DNA of 60,535 nucleotides from Candidatus Martarchaeota archaeon (GTDB lineage Archaea; Micrarchaeota; Micrarchaeia; Micrarchaeales; CABMGC01): NCBI GenBank assembly GCA_023476545.1, contig JAMCYP010000021.1, positions 1 to 60,535 of the forward strand, read 5' to 3'. Shown piece by piece: positions 36,181 to 44,797 of this stretch (position 1 is its first letter; each line of letters starts with the position of its first letter). The notes under the pieces were generated by a model. It saw only the letters and a program-made list of their open reading frames with translations, ran no database searches and was not told where the DNA came from. The position numbers and the translations under genes were made by a program.

Positions 36181-36618
36181 CTAGCGGCCTTTGTGAGCTA
36201 CCAGATCTTTATAGCTGAATACCTCAATTCCAAATTCATTTTTCAATGCCTTGCGCGCCTTTCTTATCCTTGAATCTTCTGTGACCAAGTTTTCCTTGAG
36301 TGCTATCGCAGTAGCAACGATGATGCGGTCTATATAATCCTTTATGCTGCTTGGCAGGAGACCGCAGGTCTCAATTATTTCTGGGCTGCAGAAAGGTGCG
36401 ACTCTGAAATTGGTGTTAATAGCTTCTATTGCCTCTATCGGAAATCTGGGCTGCAAGCCTTGTTTGTGTGCTTTCGCCTGTATCTCAAAAAGGGAAATCA
36501 TGCTAGTGCCGATTTCATCAAAAGCAAGGTCTATCTTGTGCTCGGCGATAAGTTTGAGCAAGTCCGTATCCACTTCTATCCTTGATAGCGGAAGCAGGTA
36601 TGTCGTGTCTACTATCAA
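36181..36618 (-). CDS. PIN-domain VapC-like toxin
   Basis: MIVDTTYLLPL start, IKDYIDRIIVATAIALKENLVTEDSRIRKARKAL. Confidence 0.82.
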   Translation of the reverse strand: MIVDTTYLLPLSRIEVDTDLLKLIAEHKIDLAFDEIGTSMISLFEIQAKAHKQGLQPRFPIEAIEAINTNFRVAPFCSPEIIETCGLLPSSIKDYIDRIIVATAIALKENLVTEDSRIRKARKALKNEFGIEVFSYKDLVAHKGR

Positions 36619-36620
36619 GC

Positions 36621-36854
36621 TTACACCGACTCTGACAGTCCTGCCCTGAATCTTTCAAATTCCTTTGCTGTCGTCTTGGCTAGTTTTTTTGAGTGGATTA
36701 GCGACAACAGTTTTCCCCTATTCGAAAGTGCCTTTTCAAGTATCTCATTCATGACCTTCGACACAGATTTGCTGTTCTTGTACCGCTCAAGGCTCTCCTT
36801 CACAAGCGCATCATACACGTTATTCTCTAGCAGCACCGTGGTTCTTTTAACCAT
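36621..36854 (-). CDS. VapB-like antitoxin, probable ribbon-helix-helix
   Basis: VKRTTVLLENNVYDALVKESLERYKNSKSVSKVMNEILEKAL; stop lies 2 bp from vapC start; start set to ATG at 36854. Confidence 0.7.
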   Translation of the reverse strand: MVKRTTVLLENNVYDALVKESLERYKNSKSVSKVMNEILEKALSNRGKLLSLIHSKKLAKTTAKEFERFRAGLSESV

Positions 36855-36863
36855 ATCATCACA

Positions 36864-36887
36864 ATATGTTTGTATGCCTAAACATAT
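36864..36887. promoter_or_regulatory. inverted-repeat candidate operator overlapping the vapBC promoter
   Basis: atatgttt-gtatgcct-aaacatat, 8-bp arms, overlapping a minus-strand TATA-like tttatatg. Confidence 0.55.
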
Positions 36888-36938
36888 AAATAGGTTTCCC
36901 CGTGGGAGAAGCGAACCCGATTTCCTTGTAAACACAAA

Positions 36939-37011
36939 TGCGAGCGCCGGGATTTGAACCCGAGTTGCAGACTTGGCAAGCCTGCGTCCTACCAGGCTAG
37001 ACTACGCTCGC
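36939..37011 (-). tRNA. tRNA-Gly (GCC)
   Basis: reverse complement GCGAGCG-TA-...CAGGC-TTGCCAA-GTCTG...CGGGTTCAAATCCCGG-CGCTCGC-A. Confidence 0.92.
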
Positions 37012-37052
37012 GCGCATTAGCTATCTCCTTCAAGATTAAAATTATATGCCTG

Positions 37053-38216
37053 TCAGAACCTAGTCCTTCTCATGACCCCGAAAAGAAGCACCACGTACAG
37101 AAGCGCCATCGCGCCGAAGACGGCGGCCACGGCATAGAGCCTGAACTCGACTATTGTGGCGCCTGCTACAACCGCTCCCAGAGCTCCGCCGAAACCTCCG
37201 CTCACTACAGAGAGCGCCGCTATCTCGCCAGAATCCTTCCTGTCTATGTCAACTACGGCGCTGAACATCCAGACATCGGCCAGCGTCACCAGCAGCGCGC
37301 TCGCAGACAGTATTATAAGCGAGAAGAAGCTGTCCTTCAAGAGGAACGCGGCGGCAAACACGAACGCTGCCGACGCGACCATGGCTACCCCAACTAACGT
37401 CTTGGTATGTCCGCGCACATATAGCCTGCCTCCGAGGCTGTCACCGAAGGCGAACGGTATGCCAAGCACGCCGATAACGATGCCCCCGAGCAGTACCGTT
37501 GCGCTGCTCAGCCTGGTGATGAGCGGCACTGAGACCCAGACCGCATACGCGAAGAACGAGTACATGAAAGCGCTGAAGAGGAAGGGGACCACGTATCTTG
37601 GCATACGCGACACTAACCCATCCTTTATTGAGAGCAACTTGGAGAACTTGGGCGTATGGCGGCGCGAGACGTCGCTCGCGAACCTCATGCTCTTCATGAA
37701 GAGGAACGACGCTATCGCGATCAGCAAAAGCTCCGTGACTGCGAGCGGCACATTGCCGAAGCCTCCGTATATGAATCCCCCCAGGATCGGTCCCGCGACC
37801 CATCCGACGCCCATCACAGCAAAATCGTACCCAATGAACTTGACGTTCTTCTTCCCCATCACGTTTGACACGTGCGCCGTCGCGCCTATCCAGACGCCCA
37901 CGCCTCCCACTCCAAGCAGGAATACGCCCACTGAGTTCAGCAGTTCGATGTTTGTGGCAAATAGGAAGGGTACCACCAGCAGCGCTAGCATGCTGTCAAA
38001 GACTATCGCCTTTATCCTCCCGAAATCTGCAAAGAAACCGAAAGGCACAGCTCCAAGCACCTCTATGAGAGGAATCAGAGATATGAGCACCCCGACGGCG
38101 AAGTAGTCGCTCGCCAGGGTCTGCGAGAAGATGAGCGGCATCGTGTACCATATTGCGCCCTGCGCCACGTAGGCGAGGAGCACCGCGAGCATGAAGGTCA
38201 CGTTCCTTCCGTTCAT
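37053..38216 (-). CDS. MFS transporter
   Basis: about 12 hydrophobic segments; VPFGFFADFGRIKAI; DFAVMGVGWVAGPILGGFIYGGFG. Confidence 0.85.
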   Translation of the reverse strand: MNGRNVTFMLAVLLAYVAQGAIWYTMPLIFSQTLASDYFAVGVLISLIPLIEVLGAVPFGFFADFGRIKAIVFDSMLALLVVPFLFATNIELLNSVGVFLLGVGGVGVWIGATAHVSNVMGKKNVKFIGYDFAVMGVGWVAGPILGGFIYGGFGNVPLAVTELLLIAIASFLFMKSMRFASDVSRRHTPKFSKLLSIKDGLVSRMPRYVVPFLFSAFMYSFFAYAVWVSVPLITRLSSATVLLGGIVIGVLGIPFAFGDSLGGRLYVRGHTKTLVGVAMVASAAFVFAAAFLLKDSFFSLIILSASALLVTLADVWMFSAVVDIDRKDSGEIAALSVVSGGFGGALGAVVAGATIVEFRLYAVAAVFGAMALLYVVLLFGVMRRTRF

Positions 38217-38275
38217 CGCATCAGCACGAATCTTGACGCGGCAACCTTAATATCTTAACCATCAAACTATCTTCG

Positions 38276-39730
38276 GTGCAACGTTTGCAGGTATACAACA
38301 CGCTCTCTAGAGGCAAGGAGGAGTTCGCCCCGATGCACGACAGGGCGGTGAACATGTTTGTCTGTGGACAGACAGTGTACGATGATGCACATCTAGGGCA
38401 CGCGCGCACGTACATCGCGTTCGACATCGTTGTAAGGTGGCTCAAGCACCTAGGCTACAAGGTAAACTACGTCCAGAACATCACTGACATAGATGATAAG
38501 ATAATAGCAAGGGCCAGGGAGAAGGGAATCGAGCCGATAGAGCTTGCCAGGCAGTACGAGCAGAGGTTCATGGAGGACATGGACAGGGTAGGCGTCAAGC
38601 AAAATGTCAGCTCGTATCCCAGGTCACACGACTACATAACTGCAATAAAGGAGCAGATACAGCTGCTCCTTGACAAGGATTTCGCATACCTGCTCGAAGG
38701 CGACGTCTACTACGACGTTGCAAAGTTCAGGGACTATACTGCTCTGTCTGGAATGAAGATGGACGAGCTCGAGAAGCACAGGATAGAGCCGAAGGAGGGC
38801 AAGCGCAACGTTTACGATTTCGTCCTGTGGAAGGCTTCAAAGCCCGGCGAACCTTCCTGGGACGTGGAGGTCCATGTCGATGGCAAAGCGGTCCGTCTAT
38901 CCGGAAGGCCTGGCTGGCACATAGAAGACACGGCAATAACCCACTCGATATTCGGCCCGCAGTACGACCTGCACGGCGGAGCGAGCGAGCTCATGTTCCC
39001 ACACCACACGAACGAGATAGCGCAGGCAGAGGCTGCATTCGGCGTCAAGCCGTTCGTCAAGTACTGGATGCATTCTGGAGTGCTGAACATAAAGGGGCAG
39101 AAGATGAGCAAGAGCCTGAGGAACTTCATAACGATACGAGACTTACTGGCCAAGTACCCGGCCGAGGCCCTGCGGTTTTTCGTGGCCTCTACGCACTACA
39201 GGAAGGAGATAAACTACACTGAGGAGCTTATGCGCGACGCGAACAAGCTCATGTACTACGTCAACCAGTCTGTCGGCATACTGAACAACCTGCCTGCGGA
39301 CGAGAACGCGAGCGGAGAGGAGCTGGTGCAGGCGATAGGTCTCCTTGAGAAGGAGTTCACCGAAGCTATGGACGACGACTTCAACACATCCCTGGCTCTG
39401 ATGAGGCTGACGACCGCGATGAGAAGGGTGAGGCAGTTTTCAGATGAGAAAGGAGGCATAGACCAAAGGTCAAAGGAGACCGCACTAGGCAAGATTGTGG
39501 CTCTGGGTGACCTGCTCGGGATTATGAGTGAAAGTCTGTACAAGCAGGCTCTGTCGGCTGAGGTAGTTCAGATGATAAAGAAGAGGGAGGAGCTGAGGAG
39601 GACAAAGAACTTCGATGAGGCAGACAGGATGAGAGCGGAGATAGAATCTAAACACGGAATAAAGATCGAAGACACAGAATACGGTACTGTATGGTATCCC
39701 GGCGGTGCCCCTTCGCCAAAGGAGAGATAG
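38276..39730 (+). CDS. cysS: cysteinyl-tRNA synthetase
   Basis: FVCGQTVYDDAHLGHARTYIAFDIVVRWL; GWHIEDTAI; GGASELMFPHHTNEIAQAEAAFG; KMSKS. Confidence 0.97.
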   Translation: MQRLQVYNTLSRGKEEFAPMHDRAVNMFVCGQTVYDDAHLGHARTYIAFDIVVRWLKHLGYKVNYVQNITDIDDKIIARAREKGIEPIELARQYEQRFMEDMDRVGVKQNVSSYPRSHDYITAIKEQIQLLLDKDFAYLLEGDVYYDVAKFRDYTALSGMKMDELEKHRIEPKEGKRNVYDFVLWKASKPGEPSWDVEVHVDGKAVRLSGRPGWHIEDTAITHSIFGPQYDLHGGASELMFPHHTNEIAQAEAAFGVKPFVKYWMHSGVLNIKGQKMSKSLRNFITIRDLLAKYPAEALRFFVASTHYRKEINYTEELMRDANKLMYYVNQSVGILNNLPADENASGEELVQAIGLLEKEFTEAMDDDFNTSLALMRLTTAMRRVRQFSDEKGGIDQRSKETALGKIVALGDLLGIMSESLYKQALSAEVVQMIKKREELRRTKNFDEADRMRAEIESKHGIKIEDTEYGTVWYPGGAPSPKER

Positions 39731-39748
39731 ACATACTTCGCTTCTTCT

Positions 39749-40057
39749 TTATGTTGCCTCTAGGTACGGGCCTCCGTCTTCTCTGATTTCGGCTTTCCCG
39801 TCCCGTTCAAGTTCGTACACGAGTCTGGAAGGTATCTGAATCGTATGGCCGGGTTCGGTCTCGATAATGCACAGCTCTGTCTCCACGGAGGTTTTTACCG
39901 TCTTAAACTTCCGAGGAGTTTTCCCCGCCAGCAGCGTCAGCAACTCTTTTTTGGCTCTCTCGTCAGCCTCGTTCATCAGCCGTTCGCCTACCGCGCGAAG
40001 CTCACTGCTTCCCATCTTGTCCAGGGACCTCGCGCCGATCCTTTCTTTGGTCTGCAT
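39749..40057 (-). CDS. hypothetical protein
   Basis: 102-aa ORF directly downstream of the TrpD-like gene; no family recognised. Confidence 0.5.
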   Translation of the reverse strand: MQTKERIGARSLDKMGSSELRAVGERLMNEADERAKKELLTLLAGKTPRKFKTVKTSVETELCIIETEPGHTIQIPSRLVYELERDGKAEIREDGGPYLEAT

Positions 40058-40061
40058 AGCA

Positions 40062-41336
40062 TCATTCCTGATTGATGAGTGGCAGGCGCTGCCTTACCTT
40101 CTCTATTATTCTCCAGTGCTCTCCGTTTTGCAACGATACTCGTGCAGCTTCTGTGCCGTCCCTAAAGTTAAAGTCTCCTTTGCTCATAGCTATCACTGCA
40201 CCCGTGTTCGCAAGTACTGTATTCACCGCCCCCTCGGTGGTTTCCCTTTTCAGAGTGTCCAGAGTGAACTTTAGCCTGTCTTTCTTGTTAAGGCTTGGAG
40301 GCGAGACCTCGGACGGTTCCGCAGGATGTGTGAGCCCGAAATCAGTATAATCCAGGTGAATGCGCTCTACCTCTTCGCCGTGCAGGAAGGCCGCGGTCGT
40401 GCCGCCTTCTAATATAGATACCTCATCCATGCATTCGGCTGGCCGCTCGGCGTTCACCAGCCCCTTGACTATAAGCGCGGTATCAACTTTTGTTATGCCC
40501 TTTTTGTTGAGTATGCGGTAAGCGTCAGCTATCACATGGGGTGGTGTGACGTTGTTTGTTCCCAATACCTTGATGTTTAACTTTTCTGTGTTGGTCGGAT
40601 TTGTCATCGGACCTATGATGTCGTTCATATGGGCCAGATGTGCAACAGAATGGGTCTGCGTGTGTACTATCTTGTAGCGGCTGTCAAGGGCTTCTATGTA
40701 GCAGAAACCTACCCCGTCTATCGTCTCCTCTACGGCACGAGGCTGGTAGTTGAGCCCCGAGTCTATGTTGAGATAGGTAATGAAATCAGAGCTGCCGGAT
40801 TTCATCGCATTTCCCGGAGAGCCGTGTTTCGCGACCTTCACCCCCGCGCCCGCAGCCACGAATGCTGACGCCGTACTAACGTGGAATGTGGGGAACGTGT
40901 CCCCGCCGGTTCCGCAGTTATCGGTCAGCCTCTCCGCATCGGGATTAAGGAAACCGTATTCAGAGTTCCCTATATCGTAGTCAAAAATTGCAGCGATTAT
41001 CCCGGCGAGTTGTTCCGAGGCACCTTCGACGTTGTGTGTCGCAGTGTTGTACATAGATGAGAGCAGAACTGTGCCCTGGATCTTGGCGATATTGAGGTCC
41101 TTTCCGAACGTCTCCTGCAACTTCTCGTTTGAATTCAATGAGGTGTAGTATGGGTATACCGCAAACACACCCAAACAGTAACCCTGCTCGAAGCTCAATG
41201 GCTTGTTCAGTCTTCCGTTGTATTTCAGAATGTAGTTTGCAAAGTCGCCTCCCTGCGAGGTCCTGCTGGCCCTCAGCAATTCCGGAATCTCGGTCGATTT
41301 GAACAGAGGCTCCTTTCTACTCACGGTCATTGTCAT
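40062..41336 (-). CDS. anthranilate phosphoribosyltransferase (TrpD)-like protein
   Basis: LTDNCGTGGDTFPTFHVSTASAFVAAGAGVKVAKHGSPGNAMKSGSSDFI and IIGPMTNPT. Confidence 0.85.
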   Translation of the reverse strand: MTMTVSRKEPLFKSTEIPELLRASRTSQGGDFANYILKYNGRLNKPLSFEQGYCLGVFAVYPYYTSLNSNEKLQETFGKDLNIAKIQGTVLLSSMYNTATHNVEGASEQLAGIIAAIFDYDIGNSEYGFLNPDAERLTDNCGTGGDTFPTFHVSTASAFVAAGAGVKVAKHGSPGNAMKSGSSDFITYLNIDSGLNYQPRAVEETIDGVGFCYIEALDSRYKIVHTQTHSVAHLAHMNDIIGPMTNPTNTEKLNIKVLGTNNVTPPHVIADAYRILNKKGITKVDTALIVKGLVNAERPAECMDEVSILEGGTTAAFLHGEEVERIHLDYTDFGLTHPAEPSEVSPPSLNKKDRLKFTLDTLKRETTEGAVNTVLANTGAVIAMSKGDFNFRDGTEAARVSLQNGEHWRIIEKVRQRLPLINQE

Positions 41337-41439
41337 GTTTCTCCCCACGACTATTGGACCTGTGCCTTTTCCCCTATATAAGCATTTTCTCCATTTTCGT
41401 CAGATGTGTTTTTAAAGGGGTCTGCAATTTTGTCTGGTT

Positions 41440-42282
41440 CTATCTGATCTTCCTGACTGCGTCCATAAGCCTCGCCACGCGTCTGGAGTCTATACGTGCT
41501 GAATGCGGCTTAACCTGCCTTTCTCCACTTACGCGTTCTCCCTTTTTCAGAGACGTGCCAACTATCGCGCCATCGGCGTATTTCATAAGTGTTCCAGCAT
41601 TCCTGAAGTCCAAGCCGCTGCCTATTATAACCGGCACATCCACGCTAGCCTTCGCCTCGGCCAGCGCCTCGGACTTGGGCGAATCGGCGGTCCATCTCCC
41701 AGTCACTATTATCGCATCCGCACCCTCGCGCTCCGCCTTCCTTGCTGATTCGGCGATTGTGATCTGCTTGTCCAACATCTCGGCGTGCTTGACGTGTATA
41801 TCAGCAAATATCATTACGTCTTCGGCGCCCAGCTTCCTCCTGTACTCTATGACCTTCTGCGGCTGCGCACGTATGATGCCGAAATCCGTTCTCACGCTGT
41901 CCACAAATACCGGAACTCTGATGAACCTGGCTCCTGTGGTTTTGGCTATGGACAGCGCCGCCATGTAGTCGTTCCACAGCACGCTTACTCCAAACGCCGT
42001 GTGCGCGTTCCTTTTAAGCTCCACACCGAGGTATGTCATCGCCGCTACCGTCTCTGGCCCGACAAATATCTTGTGCGGCACATCATAGTTGTTCTCAATT
42101 ATCACGCCGTTTATCCCTCCCCTCTTAAATGCACGCAGGTCTTTCTCCGCATATTTCAGTATGTTGCTTAATCCGCCGAAATCGTTGTAACCAAACAGCG
42201 GCGCGAAGTGCAGCGCGCCTATTATCGGTTTTCGTACACCAAATATCTCCTTGAGCATCGTCAGCCCTCTCTTGTAACTCAT
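41440..42282 (-). CDS. BtpA/SgcQ family TIM-barrel protein
   Basis: IIGALHFAPLFGYN, LRAFKRGGINGVIIENNYDVPH, AIIVTGRWTADSPKSEALAEAKASVDVPVIIGSGL; ATG 42282 sits about 25 nt from a TATA-like element. Confidence 0.85.
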   Translation of the reverse strand: MSYKRGLTMLKEIFGVRKPIIGALHFAPLFGYNDFGGLSNILKYAEKDLRAFKRGGINGVIIENNYDVPHKIFVGPETVAAMTYLGVELKRNAHTAFGVSVLWNDYMAALSIAKTTGARFIRVPVFVDSVRTDFGIIRAQPQKVIEYRRKLGAEDVMIFADIHVKHAEMLDKQITIAESARKAEREGADAIIVTGRWTADSPKSEALAEAKASVDVPVIIGSGLDFRNAGTLMKYADGAIVGTSLKKGERVSGERQVKPHSARIDSRRVARLMDAVRKIR

Positions 42283-42445
42283 AATCTTTCTTCCGTTTTC
42301 CACTTTTAAAAAGCTTTACCATCATCAGCTTCTGCATGCTTCGAATGCCTTTACCAGGCATTTTACATTCCAAACAAATAACAGAGTTATACTTATAAAT
42401 GGGGAAATTTCTTATCTAATAGCTTTATCAACTAATGTGAATAAG

Positions 42446-43648
42446 ATGTCTACTAGACAGAAGGATACGGCTGAGATCGCCGGAGGGGCTTCGCTCAAAG
42501 AACTGTCGCGGGGCCGAGAGGTCTCAATCAGGGGTAATGCTGTGGCACTAGACGAGGCAAACGCCAAGCTCATAAACACATTCGGCGCGGCTAGCGTGAA
42601 GGATCTGAAAGAGGTTCCCGACTTCTACACATTCAGCAATGAGCTAATCGTTTCCCACAGGGACTTCGACAGATACTATACCAGGCTGCTTTCCGGAGAA
42701 AGGAGCGCAATAGTGTCGGGACTGAATCCAAGCGCAACAATACACATAGGTCACATCCCTGTATTCGATACGAACCTCTACTTCCAGCAGAAACACGGTG
42801 TTGAGGTCTTCATACCCTTCTCAGATGACGAGAGCTACGTCTCGCTCAAGATTAAGACGCAGGAGGAGGGGTTGAAGTACGCGCTACAGCTGACGAGAAG
42901 CATGCTCGCCTACGGATTCGACACAAGGAGGACGCATGTGATAATTGACCAGATATACACCAACATATACAACCTTGCGATAAAGCTCTCGCGCAGCATC
43001 ACAATGTCTGAGGTCAAGTCCGTATACAGCTATACCAACGACCAGAATACAGGATTGCACTTCTATCCGGCGATACAGTCCGCACACGTGCTGCTTCCAA
43101 ACCAGTTCGGGATGAGCAACGTGCTCGTTCCTATAGGACCTGACGAGGATGCGCACCTGAGAATATGCAGAGACATAGCTGACAGGTTCAAGTACGAGAA
43201 GCCGGCGGTTCTTCACTCCAAGTTCCTGCCCGGCGTCGATGGGGAAAAGATGTCAAAATCGAGAGGCAATGCGGTCTTCTTCCTTGACCCGGCAAAGGAG
43301 GTAAAGAGGAAGATAATGTCCGCATTTAGCGGAGGCAGGGGCACAGTAGAGGAGCATAGACGTCTGGGCGGCAATCCGGACGTTGATGTAGCCTACATGT
43401 ACCTCAAGAGCTATTTCTTGAAGGCGGAGGAGGCAAAGCAGCTCTACGCTGATTACAAGCAGGGTAAGCTGTTGAGCGGAGAGATGAAAAAGATGCTTCT
43501 GGAGCACGTACAGGCGCGCATAGACGACTTCCAACACAAGTACGAGAAGGTCACGGAGAGCGACATCGAGAAGGTTGTAATGAGGAACGAGGATGTCGAT
43601 CTCAAGTCGCTGATAGACAGGTCTGGCGCGTTCTCTACGAAGAAGTGA
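42446..43648 (+). CDS. trpS: tryptophanyl-tRNA synthetase, archaeal/eukaryotic type
   Basis: ATIHIGHIPVF, FPAIQ-type FYPAIQSAHVLLP, VLVPIGPDEDAHLRICRDIADRF, KMSKSRGNAVFFLD, FSGGRGTVEEHRRLGGNPDVDVAYMYL. Confidence 0.9.
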   Translation: MSTRQKDTAEIAGGASLKELSRGREVSIRGNAVALDEANAKLINTFGAASVKDLKEVPDFYTFSNELIVSHRDFDRYYTRLLSGERSAIVSGLNPSATIHIGHIPVFDTNLYFQQKHGVEVFIPFSDDESYVSLKIKTQEEGLKYALQLTRSMLAYGFDTRRTHVIIDQIYTNIYNLAIKLSRSITMSEVKSVYSYTNDQNTGLHFYPAIQSAHVLLPNQFGMSNVLVPIGPDEDAHLRICRDIADRFKYEKPAVLHSKFLPGVDGEKMSKSRGNAVFFLDPAKEVKRKIMSAFSGGRGTVEEHRRLGGNPDVDVAYMYLKSYFLKAEEAKQLYADYKQGKLLSGEMKKMLLEHVQARIDDFQHKYEKVTESDIEKVVMRNEDVDLKSLIDRSGAFSTKK

Positions 43649-43663
43649 GCGCTCGGTGGGCGC

Positions 43664-44752
43664 ATGAGAGCGGAGAAAGAGATGCCTGCAAACGCGGGCG
43701 AATTGGTAAAACCCAGCGACGACAACATAAAGCTTGTAGAATTGTTTGGCGCCACCAAGGTAACTAATAAGGGCCAGTTTCCAGATTTCCAGGCCTTCAG
43801 GGCGGGCCTCGTCTACTCACACAGGGGGGCCGACGAATTCTATTCAAGGATCTTAAAGAATGAAGAAAGCGCCATAGTGTCCGGATTCAACTCCAAGGTC
43901 GTCCTGCATCTGGGTCACGCTGCGATACTCGGTATGGATTTGGAGTTCCAGAGAAAATACGGGACAGAGGTCTTCATACCGATCTCTGATGATGAGAGCT
44001 ATCTGCTTTCGAAGGCGAAGAGCCCTGAGGAAAGCGTGGGCTCGGCCTTTAGGCTGATCAGGTCGCTTCTTGCCTTTGGTTTCGACCCAAGCAAGACCAG
44101 GTTCATAGTCAACCAGCTGCGTAGCGACGTGTACAATCTCGCCATGAAGCTCTCGAGAGGGCTTACGGCCTCTGAAATAAAGGCGATTTACGGATTCGGA
44201 GACGAGCAGAATATTGGCATGTTCTTCTACCCAGCGGTACAGGCCGCGCAGCTTGTTGCACCGCAGCTTTCCGGGATAAGAAACACGCTGGTTCCGATAG
44301 GCCCGAACGAAGACGTGTACCTGCGCGCCTGCAGGGATGTAACCTCGCGCTTCGGGTATGAGAAGCCTGCTGTCCTTCACTTCAAGTTTCTGCCGGGGAT
44401 AGATGGTAGGACAATGTCCTCGTCAAAAGGCAACGCCATAACGTTTTTGGATGACGAGGACACTCTCCGCAAGAAACTTGCTGCGCATCCAGATGATGGG
44501 AGCGTGTCGTTTCTCTATCTCAAGAGCTACTTTTCGCACGATGCGGCTGCGATGCAGGCGTGCTCTGACTTCTTAGAGGGCAAAACAAAGGGCGAAGAGT
44601 TAAGGGAGGTGCTGCTCGGTCAACTGTTGCAGCTCACAAAAGAGTTTCAGGATCGTTATATGAAAACAGATGAGACAGACGTAGAAAAAGTGCTGCTCAC
44701 CAACGAGGGCACAGACCTGAGAGCGATGCTTCGAAAGCTCAACATAGTATGA
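43664..44752 (+). CDS. second, divergent TrpRS-like class Ic synthetase paralogue
   Basis: same architecture as 42446-43648; HLGH; IDGRTMSSSKGNAITFLD; lacks the SGGRxTxEEHRxxGGNxDVDV segment. Confidence 0.85.
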   Translation: MRAEKEMPANAGELVKPSDDNIKLVELFGATKVTNKGQFPDFQAFRAGLVYSHRGADEFYSRILKNEESAIVSGFNSKVVLHLGHAAILGMDLEFQRKYGTEVFIPISDDESYLLSKAKSPEESVGSAFRLIRSLLAFGFDPSKTRFIVNQLRSDVYNLAMKLSRGLTASEIKAIYGFGDEQNIGMFFYPAVQAAQLVAPQLSGIRNTLVPIGPNEDVYLRACRDVTSRFGYEKPAVLHFKFLPGIDGRTMSSSKGNAITFLDDEDTLRKKLAAHPDDGSVSFLYLKSYFSHDAAAMQACSDFLEGKTKGEELREVLLGQLLQLTKEFQDRYMKTDETDVEKVLLTNEGTDLRAMLRKLNIV

Positions 44753-44797
44753 TGCGTGCCGGTGTGAAGAAAAACATTTAAGACTAGTTATCGCTGT

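Larger units (their letters stand above)
36128..36958. mobile_element. small tRNA-Gly-associated island carrying a VapBC-like module
   Basis: direct 19-bp repeats at 36128-36146 and 36940-36958 flank two low-GC toxin-antitoxin-like genes. Confidence 0.55.

Noticed and set aside
36676-36957. 93-aa plus-strand ORF ending in ASAGI
   Set aside because: Antisense to the antitoxin and running into tRNA-Gly; composition inconsistent with a real protein.
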